A stretch of DNA of 6,051 bases from JALHNI01 sp031367405 (GTDB lineage: Bacteria; Acidobacteriota; Terriglobia; Bryobacterales; Bryobacteraceae), in the NCBI GenBank assembly GCA_031367405.1, contig JANLPT010000388.1, forward strand, positions 1 through 6,051, written 5' to 3'. A program made the translations under genes and the position numbers. Positions 1 to 6,051 of this stretch are shown here, in pieces; positions within the stretch are counted from its first letter, which is position 1; each line of letters begins with the position of its first letter. The notes beneath the pieces are model-generated. The model did not search any database. It saw only the letters and a list, made by a program, of their open reading frames with translations, and was not told where the DNA came from.

Positions 1-21
1 GACGATTCATCTGACTGTAAC

Positions 22-37
22 CAACCCTTGGTTGACC
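22..37. promoter_or_regulatory. Small inverted repeat with a possible -35 upstream of the phosphate operon
   Basis: In the 80-bp leader before the DUF47 gene, CAACC (22-26) and GGTTG (30-34) form a perfect 5-bp inverted repeat around CTT. The right arm overlaps TTGACC (32-37), a fair -35 match. No good -10 is seen 16-19 bp downstream; GATAGA at 58-63 is 20 bp away. It could be an operator or promoter part, or the tail of an upstream gene's terminator. I see no clear PhoB box. Confidence 0.2.
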
Positions 38-80
38 CGCCCTAACCCCAATGAGACGATAGAGGTTCGAATTTACCGGT

Positions 81-692
81 ATGCGCTTCCTCCCCAAAGA
101 AGAAAAGTTTTATCAGAGCTTTCTAGAGCAGACCACGCTGAGCCATCAGGCAGCGTTGATGCTGCACGCGGCTTGCAAAAATAATGCCCTCACCGTGGAA
201 GTCGCCGAGAAGCTTTCCGCCATTGAGAACCAGGCTGACCGCGTCCTCCACTCCATCCACATCAAGCTCCACCAGACCTTCATCACCCCCATCGATCCCG
301 AGGACATCCATTCCCTCGCTTCGCATCTCGACGATGTGCTCGACTACCTGGAAGACGCCGCCCACTGCCTGGTCGCCTATAAGATCAACCCGATCCCGCC
401 CCCGGTGACGGAGATTTGCGCGTGCCTGGTACGCTGTACCGGGGAGTTGACGAAGGCCTTCCAAGCCTTGAGCGACGGGCGGTCTCTAGACGAATACACC
501 CTTCAAATCAACCACATCGAAGCCGAAGTGGACGCCATCGAACGCCAAGCGGTGGCCGAGCTCTTTGAGCATGAGCATAACCCGATTCAAGTGATGAAGA
601 TGCGCGAGATCTACGACCTGCTGGAGCGCACCACCGATGCTTGCGAGGATGTGGCCGATGCTCTGCAAAACGTCGCTGTGAAGAACGGATAA
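81..692 (+). CDS. DUF47 family (PhoU-like) protein, putative PiT transporter accessory/regulator
   Basis: This 203-residue cytosolic, all-helical protein belongs to the DUF47/PhoU-like family, whose members are usually encoded next to PiT phosphate transporters and are thought to modulate them. It has the expected two-repeat layout. The first half carries E49-x-x-A-D53 and the segment from T69 to D88 (TPIDPEDIHSLASHLDDVLD), which is typical of the family. The second half carries EVDAIERQA (149-157) and an acidic helix at 175-193 with E182, D187, E189 and D190. In PhoU-like folds such E/D clusters bind metal ions. The length is normal for the family (about 200-215). The ATG at 81 gives the usual family start (M-R-x-L-P-K-E-E-K-F), but there is no well-spaced Shine-Dalgarno; AGAGG at 61-65 is 15 nt away. 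The gene ends 3 nt before the transporter gene, so the two are almost certainly co-transcribed. The family call is firm. The regulatory role is inferred from family and context. Confidence 0.93.
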   Translation: MRFLPKEEKFYQSFLEQTTLSHQAALMLHAACKNNALTVEVAEKLSAIENQADRVLHSIHIKLHQTFITPIDPEDIHSLASHLDDVLDYLEDAAHCLVAYKINPIPPPVTEICACLVRCTGELTKAFQALSDGRSLDEYTLQINHIEAEVDAIERQAVAELFEHEHNPIQVMKMREIYDLLERTTDACEDVADALQNVAVKNG

Positions 693-695
693 CGA

Positions 696-1760
696 ATGTC
701 CGCGTTGTTGGTTCTGGTCATCGTCATCGTCCTGGTGGCGTTGGTATTTGACTATATCAATGGCTTCCACGACGCGGCCAACTCGGTGGCGACCATCGTG
801 GCCACGCGCGTGCTCACCCCGTTTCAGGCGGTCATCTGGGCGGCAGTCTTCAACTTCGCCGCCGCTCTGCCGTTGCTGTTCAGCGCCGAGGCGGGCGTCG
901 CCCAAACGGTGGGGGCCAATCTCGTCAATCTGCATTACGTAACGCCGATTGTGATTCTGGCCGGCTTGCTGGGGGCCATCGTCTGGAATCTGATCACCTG
1001 GTTCTATGGGATTCCCTCCAGCTCGTCGCACGCGCTGATGGGCGGTTACGCCGGAGCGGTGATGTGTAAGGTGGCCATGCTGGAAGGCTTCTCCAACGTC
1101 TTACGGGCCATCAAGATCGACGGTTGGATCCAGACGACGAAGTTCATCGTGCTCGCCCCCGTCATCGGGCTCGTGCTCGGCTACCTGCTGATGGGTGTCG
1201 TCTATTGGATGTTCCGGCGTTCCACACCCAGTAAGATGGATCGCTGGTTCCGGCGTCTGCAACTGCTCTCCTCCGCGCTTTTCAGCTTTGCGCATGGCTC
1301 GAATGACGCGCAAAAGACGGTCGGCATTATCACGGGCGTGTTGGTTTCCGCCGGTTACCTGAAAGAGTTTCACGTGCAGGGCTGGGTGATTCTGTCGGCG
1401 TTCGGGGCGATTGCTTTGGGCACTATGACCGGTGGCTGGCGCATTGTCCATACGATGGGCAGCAAGCTGACTCGCCTGAAGCCTCGCGGCGGCTTTTGCG
1501 CCGAGACCGCCGGAGCCATCGCCATCCTGATTCCCACTTATCTAAAGATTCCGGTATCCACCACCCACGTCATCACCGGGGCGATTGCCGGCGTCGGCTC
1601 AATCAACCGGGTGAAGAGCGTGCGCTGGGGTCTGGCTCGGCGCTTACTTTGGGCCTGGGTACTCACCCTGCCCGCGTCTGCATTAGTGGCGGGGGTTTGT
1701 TATTACTTTGTGGCGATCATCGCTAAGTTCGCCGGTTGGCCGGGCGCACACCCCAACTGA
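696..1760 (+). CDS. PiT family inorganic phosphate transporter
   Basis: This 354-residue inner-membrane protein is a PiT/PHO4-family permease, which imports inorganic phosphate (often as a metal-phosphate complex) using the proton or sodium gradient. The family's internal duplication is visible. The first half has GFHDAANSVAT at 23-33 and PSSSSHA at 107-113. The second half has FAHGSNDAQKTVG at 198-210 and PVSTTHV at 286-292. Hydrophobic stretches fit roughly eight to ten membrane segments, with a basic cytosolic loop around 173-188 (RRSTPSKMDRWFRR) between the halves. The length matches the short bacterial PiT type. The ATG at 696 follows the upstream stop by 3 nt with only a weak ribosome site, so translation is probably coupled to the DUF47 gene. 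No high-affinity Pst genes are in view. Phosphate is the likeliest substrate, although some PiT relatives carry sulfate. Confidence 0.96.
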   Translation: MSALLVLVIVIVLVALVFDYINGFHDAANSVATIVATRVLTPFQAVIWAAVFNFAAALPLLFSAEAGVAQTVGANLVNLHYVTPIVILAGLLGAIVWNLITWFYGIPSSSSHALMGGYAGAVMCKVAMLEGFSNVLRAIKIDGWIQTTKFIVLAPVIGLVLGYLLMGVVYWMFRRSTPSKMDRWFRRLQLLSSALFSFAHGSNDAQKTVGIITGVLVSAGYLKEFHVQGWVILSAFGAIALGTMTGGWRIVHTMGSKLTRLKPRGGFCAETAGAIAILIPTYLKIPVSTTHVITGAIAGVGSINRVKSVRWGLARRLLWAWVLTLPASALVAGVCYYFVAIIAKFAGWPGAHPN

Positions 1761-1855
1761 GTCACAACTTAGTTCGTCAGTAGAAACAACCACTTACAGT
1801 AACCAGCTTGCGGGGGTGGAGTAAGCTGAAGACGGGATGAGCAAGTTAAGCAAGT
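1761..1855. other. Convergent intergenic gap, no clear terminator
   Basis: This 95-bp gap separates the convergent ends of the PiT and ThiF/MoeB genes. The only hairpin I can see has the 6-bp arms CAGCTT (1804-1809) and AAGCTG (1823-1828) around a 13-nt loop. It has no T-tract in either direction, so it is a poor intrinsic terminator. Next to it is a near-perfect 9-bp tandem repeat, AGCAAGTTA (1840-1848) followed by AGCAAGTTC (1849-1857), whose second copy runs into the stop codon of the - strand gene. No ORF or RNA is apparent. Confidence 0.5.
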
Positions 1856-1857
1856 TC
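1840..1857. repeat. Short tandem repeat, 2 x 9 bp
   Basis: AGCAAGTTA (1840-1848) is followed directly by AGCAAGTTC (1849-1857), with one mismatch at the last base. The second copy covers the last bases of the - strand ThiF/MoeB gene, whose TGA stop is the reverse complement of 1856-1858. It may be a replication-slippage duplication at the gene end. No function is evident. Confidence 0.6.
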
Positions 1858-2872
1858 AGGTGCCGATGTAGCGTGCGTAGAGTGACCGGGCGATTGCTAC
1901 GTCCTGGGTGCCTTTGATGATGGCGCGGCCGTCCGGGAAGATAGTCATCTCGTAAGGAGTGGGAAAGAAGCGGAGGGCGAATTCGTTGGCTCGCACTTGC
2001 CCTAAGGGCTCCAGGGTCCGCGCCAACGCTACCAGGTCGAGCGGACGCGCCCGCTCGTGAATCTGGACGGCGTTGCGGCCGCAGAGCGAGACCGGCTTGC
2101 GGTGTTGGCCGGACAGGTGCTCGAAGCGGCGTTGGCCGCAGCAGAGGCAGGCGGGGTCCGGTTGGGGTGGCGCGGTTTGGCGGATGCGTCCGCTCCACAC
2201 GTCGATGGTGGTGAGGCCCAGATAGGGCTCCTGGCCCACCAGTATCTTCATGGCGGCGGCCACTTGCAGTGCGCCGATGGCGGTGGTGATCGCCCCCAAC
2301 ACGCCGGCCGTTTCGCAGGTCTCTTGCACGCCGCCCGGCGGCTCGGGATAGACACAAGCCAGGCACGCCGTGCGCCCCGGAATTACCGGCATCGTCAAGC
2401 CGTAGCTGCCCACGGCCGCCCCATAAATCCAGGGCAGGCCGTGCGCCACCGCGTAATCGTTGAGTAAGTAACGCGTTTCGAAGTTATCCGTGCCATCGAG
2501 AATCAGGTGCGTTCCGCCGAGGAGTTCGGCGGCATTGGCGGGCGTCAAGTCGGCGGTTTCGGCCTCCACGGTAATTTGCGAATTAATGCGGGCGAGGGCC
2601 CGTTGAGCAGCGATGGCTTTGGGCAAAGCGTCGCGCGCATCGTCTTCGGTGAAGAGCCATTGGCGCTGTAAGTTAGAGTTTTCGATGGAGTCACGGTCAA
2701 TAATGCGTAGCGTGCCCACGCCGGCCCGGGCGAGCGCGGCGGCCTGGTAAGTGCCTAACGCGCCGCAACCGGCAATGGTGACGTGCGCGGCGAGTAACTT
2801 CTGCTGCCCCGCTAAGCCGACGCCGGCGAAGAGAATCTGGCGGGAGTAACGGTCATGGTCCTGATCCGTCAC
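1856..2872 (-). CDS. ThiF/MoeB/HesA family (E1-like) adenylyltransferase
   Basis: This 338-residue cytosolic enzyme is E1-like. The family adenylates the C-terminal glycine of a ubiquitin-like sulfur carrier (ThiS or MoaD) for thiamine or molybdopterin synthesis. It opens with the family start DRYSRQI (7-13). The nucleotide loop GCGALG is at 35-40, with D59/D61 after strand 2. The arginine in NLQRQ is R70, the lysine in LPKA is K85, and the LDGTDN aspartates are D126 and D129. The zinc ligands are CLAC (C170, C173) and C242/C245. C186 in ETCETAGVLG sits where ThiF and MoeB carry their conserved cysteine. Residues 262-338 form a C-terminal extension (starting LCGRNAVQI) like that of long ThiF proteins in some Gram-positive bacteria; no rhodanese domain is seen. 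The start is GTG, 4 nt after the SMP-30-like stop, with no Shine-Dalgarno; no better in-frame start exists before residue 161, and an ATG at 2856 is out of frame. No carrier-protein gene is nearby, so ThiF versus MoeB cannot be decided. Confidence 0.9.
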   Translation of the reverse strand: MTDQDHDRYSRQILFAGVGLAGQQKLLAAHVTIAGCGALGTYQAAALARAGVGTLRIIDRDSIENSNLQRQWLFTEDDARDALPKAIAAQRALARINSQITVEAETADLTPANAAELLGGTHLILDGTDNFETRYLLNDYAVAHGLPWIYGAAVGSYGLTMPVIPGRTACLACVYPEPPGGVQETCETAGVLGAITTAIGALQVAAAMKILVGQEPYLGLTTIDVWSGRIRQTAPPQPDPACLCCGQRRFEHLSGQHRKPVSLCGRNAVQIHERARPLDLVALARTLEPLGQVRANEFALRFFPTPYEMTIFPDGRAIIKGTQDVAIARSLYARYIGT

Positions 2873-2876
2873 AGAA

Positions 2877-3797
2877 TTAGAAACTGGCCCCTTTGATGGG
2901 CAACCGGACCCGGTAAACGCTGGTATAAGCGGTGATGTAGAGCGTCATCATGTCCTGGTCGCCAAAAGCTAAGTTACGGGGAGTTTCCGGAATTTTAATG
3001 CTCTTGATTAACTTACCCTGCGGCGAATAGATGGAGACATCTTCGCAAGTAACATATAAATTTCCTTTTTCGTCGGTGCGGATGCCGTCCGGCACGCCCT
3101 TGATGCCCGCAATGAAGACACGCTCATTGCTGGTGGTTCCGCCCCGGTCAACATCGAACAAGAGAATCGAGCGGTCATCGGAGTTAGCAGCATACAGTAA
3201 GCGGCCATTGGGCGACAGGGTAATGCCGTTCGGACGGCCGGTTGGTTTGGCGACCAAAGTCAATTCGCCTTTGGGACTTACGCGGTAAATGCCGTAGAAG
3301 TCCATTTCCCGGCCGTCAGCCTGTTGGCCAAAGGCCGGGTCAGTAAAGTAGACGTTGTGATCCTTACGGACGCAAATGTCATTGGGAGCGTTGAAGCGTT
3401 TGCCCTCGAAGCGTTCGGCCACCACGTCGACGTTCCCGGTCTTCAGATTCGTGCGCACGACGCGCCGGGTGCGGCTCTCGCACGAATAGAGAAAGCCTTC
3501 GGGCCCCAACGCGTTGCCATTGACGCCGTTTGATTTTTCGCGCCAGGGCGTCGTCCCTTTGCCGGGCACAAACTTGTTCACCAGGTTATTGGGCACATCG
3601 CTGAAGAGCAGGTAGCCCTCGGGGATCCACACCGGGCCCTCAGTAAAGGTGTGCTTGGCGGAGACGCGGTCCACTCGGGTCTCCATTGTTTCCAGATTCT
3701 CCGGGTGCTTGGGCGTTTCGTCCTGCGCCAGCACGACCAGCGTTATAATTGGAATCACCATGAAGCCGATATGGATTAAGGTGTTTCTCTTCGCCAT
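2877..3797 (-). CDS. Secreted SMP-30/gluconolactonase/LRE-like beta-propeller protein
   Basis: This 306-residue protein has a Sec-type signal peptide: basic MAKR, a hydrophobic core to about residue 23, and probable cleavage after VLA at residue 24. It is therefore likely periplasmic or exported, unlike the cytosolic gluconolactonases. The mature part is a six-bladed propeller of the SMP-30 family, calcium- or zinc-dependent lactonases and related hydrolases. Family motifs and putative metal ligands are E53 in TEGPVW, N139 in FNAPND, N190 in GRPNGI and D237 in VPDGI. Blade-like repeats include YFTDPAFG (150-157) and SPNGRLLYAANSDD (195-208). The length is normal for a secreted member. The ATG at 3797 is chosen because it supplies the basic n-region and follows an AAGGAA ribosome site 3 nt upstream. 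Met13 at 3761 would remove the charged n-region. The first 38 bp overlap the divergent DUF1684 gene, and the ThiF/MoeB gene follows 4 nt downstream. The substrate is unknown; a sugar lactone is only a guess. Confidence 0.88.
   Translation of the reverse strand: MAKRNTLIHIGFMVIPIITLVVLAQDETPKHPENLETMETRVDRVSAKHTFTEGPVWIPEGYLLFSDVPNNLVNKFVPGKGTTPWREKSNGVNGNALGPEGFLYSCESRTRRVVRTNLKTGNVDVVAERFEGKRFNAPNDICVRKDHNVYFTDPAFGQQADGREMDFYGIYRVSPKGELTLVAKPTGRPNGITLSPNGRLLYAANSDDRSILLFDVDRGGTTSNERVFIAGIKGVPDGIRTDEKGNLYVTCEDVSIYSPQGKLIKSIKIPETPRNLAFGDQDMMTLYITAYTSVYRVRLPIKGASF
3744..3749 (+). promoter_or_regulatory. Possible -10 element of the DUF1684 gene
   Basis: A perfect TATAAT hexamer lies 10 nt before the ATG at 3760, within the signal-peptide codons of the - strand SMP-30-like gene. 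If it is a real -10 element, transcription would begin near 3756, giving an almost leaderless mRNA. The matching -35 region (about 3720-3726, GTCCTGC) does not resemble the consensus and there is no extended -10 TG. A perfect hexamer is notable in GC-rich coding DNA but could arise by chance. Confidence 0.35.
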
Positions 3798-4644
3798 CAG
3801 TTCCTTCGCCTCCGCTGCCGACCCCCTGAGTATAAAGGACTATACCGCCTCCATTGAGAAATGGCGGGCCGAATCGGAGGCGAAGTTGAAGTCGGATACC
3901 GGCTGGCTCACAGTTTCCGGACTGTTTTGGCTGAAGGAAGGCCGCAGCACCTTTGGCTCCGCGCCGGGGAATGACCTGGTGCTGCCCGCCACTGTCGCGG
4001 CCCGTGCCGGGACGTTTGTCCGTACCGGAAAACGGATCGGCGTCGAGGTGAACAAAGGCGTGGCGGTTACGTTGCGCGGCAAACCGGTGAGCAAGTTGGA
4101 CGCGCTGGTGAACGACGCCGACGCCAAGGAAGACATTCTGGTGCTGGGCGACGTCAGCCTGCTGGTGATTGACCGGGGCACGAAGATCGGCATCCGTATG
4201 CGCGACAAGAATAGCCAATTGCGCCGCGAGTTTACCCATAAGACCTGGTTCCCGGTGCAACCCAATTACCGGGTGGTGGCGAAGTTTATTCCGCAGCCCG
4301 AGCGCGTGGTGCGCATCCCGAACATGGTGAACGAAATGGAAGAGCACAAGGTGATCGGCGTGACTGAGTTCGCGTTAAATGGCAAGACTTACCGCTTGGA
4401 GCCGGTGGTGGCGGGCCATGAGCTGTTCTTTATTTTTAAGGATCGGACGGCGGGCAAGCAGACTTATGGCGCGGGGCGCTATCTGTACGCCGATCTGCCG
4501 AAGGACGGCAAAGTGGTGATCGATTTCAACAAGGTCTACAACCCGCCCTGTGTCTTTACACCTTATGCGACGTGTCCGCTGCCGCTGAAGCACAATCAGC
4601 TGGATATCCCGCTCCTGGCGGGCGAGTTAAAGTACGGCCATTAA
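3760..4644 (+). CDS. Secreted DUF1684 domain protein
   Basis: With the ATG at 3760 this is a 294-residue protein whose N-terminus is a clear signal peptide (MKPIWIK, hydrophobic core, SFASA before about residue 20), so it is exported. The rest is a DUF1684 domain of unknown biochemical role. Hallmarks are WLTVSGLFWLKEG (49-61), FPVQPNYRV (164-172), and the C-terminal block YGAGRYLYADLP (236-247) followed by YNPPCVFTPYATCPLP (260-275), with two cysteines at 264 and 272. The length is usual for the family. The frame stays open upstream to 3649, but that extension is antisense to the SMP-30-like gene and would hide the signal peptide, so I reject it. The only ribosome site is a weak GGAA at 3751-3754. 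The 5' end overlaps the SMP-30-like gene by 38 bp and the TAA overlaps the convergent gene's stop. The family call is strong; the function is unknown. Confidence 0.9.
   Translation: MKPIWIKVFLFAISSFASAADPLSIKDYTASIEKWRAESEAKLKSDTGWLTVSGLFWLKEGRSTFGSAPGNDLVLPATVAARAGTFVRTGKRIGVEVNKGVAVTLRGKPVSKLDALVNDADAKEDILVLGDVSLLVIDRGTKIGIRMRDKNSQLRREFTHKTWFPVQPNYRVVAKFIPQPERVVRIPNMVNEMEEHKVIGVTEFALNGKTYRLEPVVAGHELFFIFKDRTAGKQTYGAGRYLYADLPKDGKVVIDFNKVYNPPCVFTPYATCPLPLKHNQLDIPLLAGELKYGH
3801..3813 (-). promoter_or_regulatory. Ribosome binding site deciding the SMP-30-like start
   Basis: Read on the - strand, positions 3813-3801 are GGAGGCGAAGGAA, two purine-rich Shine-Dalgarno candidates ahead of the ATG at 3797. 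AAGGAA ends 3 nt before the start and GGAGG ends 11 nt before it. This is the best ribosome site among the + and - starts I checked. It favours Met1 over Met13 for the SMP-30-like protein, and so supports the 38-bp overlap with the divergent gene. Confidence 0.6.
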
Positions 4645-6051
4645 GGCAGCCGCCGGCGGCGCAGTTGATAGCCTTCGACGGTAACTCCGGTGGCCGTGTA
4701 GTAGCGGTCGATCCACTGCTCGATGGTGGAGAAACGAGCGGTAAGTCCGGTGGCATTCGGGAAGACGCGCAGAAACTCCTCGCGAGTCAAGGGCAGATAA
4801 AGCACCCACTGCGGGGGCCGTTGCTCAAGGTCTTCAAGCGTCTGCCGCTCTTCACGGTTCGCCATCATGCCGGGGGCGAGATAGGAGTAACGAGTGGGGT
4901 TCTTGGCTTGGGTGAGAAAATAGAAGAGCGGCATGTAGGGATGCACGTAGAGTCCGGCACCAGGCCGCACGCGGGCCAGGAGATCCGTTAGCGCCGGGGT
5001 AGAGGAGTGCAAAGTTCCGAGCGGCGAAGTAACTTGGCGTTGGTTGGCGCGCGCGACGGCGTAACCGGCCACATACAGCAGCGCGACGACACCGAGAGCG
5101 GTGCCGATCAAACCCGCCACCTTGACGTCAGAGCGCCGCAGGAGTAAGACGGTGCCCAAAGCCAGCGGCAGCGCAGTGAAGAACGCGAGGTGCATCACAT
5201 CGGCGCGCGGGAAAGCCGAGATCACCAGCGCCACGGTAACTAACGCGAGGTAGGCGAGCGGCGGCTCTTTCCGCCAAAGCGCCCAGGGCACCACCACGAC
5301 GGGCAAGATGGCCGGCAAAGCGAGACCCAGTAACAGGAGGCTACCGATCGCCAATTCCATTCCCTGCCCCGCGAACAGCGCGCTCCAGCCGCCGATGACG
5401 CTGCCATAGGGCATCACGTTGACGGTCGAGTAATGCTCGCGGAGCCACCGCATCTGTGCCAGGAACCCCGCTAAATTGCCTGACCAGACAAGGGCCGCCA
5501 CGGCAGCCGCACCGGCCCCGGTGCCGCCGAGGGCATAGCGCCCGAGCGCCGGCCAGTCGCGACGGTAAGCGATCCAAACCGCCGTCACTAACGCGACGGT
5601 GGCGACGGAAGGCGTGCAGATCGCCGCCATGGCCGCGCACGCCCCGGCCAGTGTCCACCGGCGACCGGTGACCAATGCCGCCGACAGGATGGCCAGCGCG
5701 GCACTATCCCAACGATGCTGCGCCGTCAACAAGCCGGGTTGCGGAATGTGCAAGCCGACGAAGATCAGAACCGCGACCATCGCCGCCCGGCGGGAGGCGA
5801 AGCGCGCACAGAGCCAGGCGATCACGGCGGCTTGTAAGGCAAAGTCAGTAAAGACGACCGCGCGCGCCGCCGGCAGGCTGACGCCGAAGGCCCGGAAAGC
5901 GAGGCTCTGCAGCCAGTAACCGCCCGGGCTCATGTAGCCAAAGAAGTCGACGTACAGGCGCTCGCCTTGCGTCATCCGCTGCGCCGCTTCGAGGATAATT
6001 CCCTCGTCGTTGGTGAAGACGGCGTGAGAGCCTTCGAGCACGAAGAGCAGG
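4641..6051 (-). CDS. Multi-spanning membrane protein, probable GT-C (ArnT/PMT-like) glycosyltransferase, 5'-partial
   Basis: At least 469 residues are open to the right edge. The first possible in-window start is a GTG at 6041, but the frame continues upstream (L-L-F), and the first membrane helix expected before the catalytic loop is missing. The true start is therefore outside the window. The first loop reads FTNDEGIILEAAQRM followed by YVDFFGYMSPGGYW. This acidic D-E motif and the Y-x-D-F-F-x-x-x-S-P-G pattern are typical of GT-C glycosyltransferases that use polyprenyl-linked sugars at the outer face of the inner membrane. About eight to ten hydrophobic segments follow, to roughly residue 335 counted from the GTG. 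A soluble C-terminal domain then begins near LHSSTPALTDLLARVRPG and ends in the basic QLRRRRLP. The TAA stop shares TTAA with the convergent DUF1684 stop. Donor and acceptor are not deducible, and a non-enzymatic membrane protein of the same fold cannot be excluded. Confidence 0.78.
   Translation of the reverse strand, partial: LLFVLEGSHAVFTNDEGIILEAAQRMTQGERLYVDFFGYMSPGGYWLQSLAFRAFGVSLPAARAVVFTDFALQAAVIAWLCARFASRRAAMVAVLIFVGLHIPQPGLLTAQHRWDSAALAILSAALVTGRRWTLAGACAAMAAICTPSVATVALVTAVWIAYRRDWPALGRYALGGTGAGAAAVAALVWSGNLAGFLAQMRWLREHYSTVNVMPYGSVIGGWSALFAGQGMELAIGSLLLLGLALPAILPVVVVPWALWRKEPPLAYLALVTVALVISAFPRADVMHLAFFTALPLALGTVLLLRRSDVKVAGLIGTALGVVALLYVAGYAVARANQRQVTSPLGTLHSSTPALTDLLARVRPGAGLYVHPYMPLFYFLTQAKNPTRYSYLAPGMMANREERQTLEDLEQRPPQWVLYLPLTREEFLRVFPNATGLTARFSTIEQWIDRYYTATGVTVEGYQLRRRRLP

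Noticed and set aside
10..31. Possible PhoB box before the phosphate operon (CTGACTGTAACC)
   Set aside because: The two 7-bp direct repeats with 4-bp spacing that define a Pho box are not present; the resemblance is limited to a few bases.
486..1031. Open frame of 181 codons on the - strand across the DUF47-PiT junction
   Set aside because: It is antisense to two well-supported genes, has a low-complexity Asp/Gln/His-rich translation, and resembles no family I know. It is a by-product of high GC.
1804..1828. Hairpin CAGCTT/AAGCTG as a bidirectional terminator
   Set aside because: It has only a 6-bp stem, a 13-nt loop and no T-tract on either side, so it is too weak to call.
1794..2366. Open frame of 190 codons on the - strand in another frame of the ThiF/MoeB gene
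   Set aside because: Its translation is rich in Arg, Pro and Ala, as expected from a shifted GC-rich frame, and it overlaps a gene with clear E1 motifs.
3649..3759. N-terminal extension of the DUF1684 frame by 37 residues
   Set aside because: It is antisense to the SMP-30-like coding sequence, shows no family similarity, and would bury a clean signal peptide that begins at the Met at 3760.
3640..4347. Open frame of 235 codons on the - strand opposite the DUF1684 gene
   Set aside because: It has a His/Gln/Gly-rich shadow translation with no recognisable domain and conflicts with both neighbouring real genes.
4572..4991. Open frame of 139 codons on the + strand after the DUF1684 gene
   Set aside because: It overlaps the end of DUF1684 in another frame, is antisense to the membrane protein, and has no domain signal.
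5456..5919. Two overlapping + strand open frames inside the membrane-protein gene
   Set aside because: Both are Arg/Ala/Pro-rich antisense shadows with no recognisable motif.

Overview
The window is a GC-rich stretch (roughly 60% GC by eye) of an ordinary bacterial chromosome. It holds six protein genes packed onto both strands. I saw no RNA gene, insertion sequence, CRISPR array, phage gene or origin. The mix of a DUF47-PiT phosphate pair, a secreted SMP-30-like protein, a secreted DUF1684 protein, a long E1-like enzyme and a large GT-C-type membrane protein suggests a soil-type bacterium, perhaps of the Acidobacteria (Bryobacter/Solibacter side). That placement rests on gene style only and is a weak inference.

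Layout. (1) Positions 81-1760, + strand: a DUF47/PhoU-like protein and a PiT inorganic phosphate transporter 3 nt apart, which form a classic low-affinity phosphate uptake operon. (2) Positions 1761-1855: a short convergent gap with no convincing terminator. (3) Positions 3797 down to 1856, - strand: a secreted SMP-30/gluconolactonase-like protein followed 4 nt later by a ThiF/MoeB-type adenylyltransferase with a GTG start. (4) Positions 3760-4644, + strand: a secreted DUF1684 protein. (5) Positions 6051-4641, - strand: the C-terminal part of a multi-spanning membrane protein resembling GT-C glycosyltransferases. Its beginning lies beyond the right edge.

How the genes relate. The phosphate pair is a clear functional unit. 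The SMP-30-like and ThiF/MoeB genes look co-transcribed, but no common pathway is evident. The DUF1684 gene has no intergenic DNA on either side. Its 5' end overlaps the 5' end of the divergent SMP-30-like gene by 38 bp, so both signal peptides are encoded on opposite strands of the same DNA. Its stop codon overlaps the stop codon of the convergent membrane-protein gene inside one TTAA.

I did not find a convincing new biological system. The most noteworthy signals are the head-to-head overlap with a consensus -10 hexamer just inside it, and a strong enrichment of the tetramer TTAC on the coding strand of five of the six genes, whichever strand they lie on.
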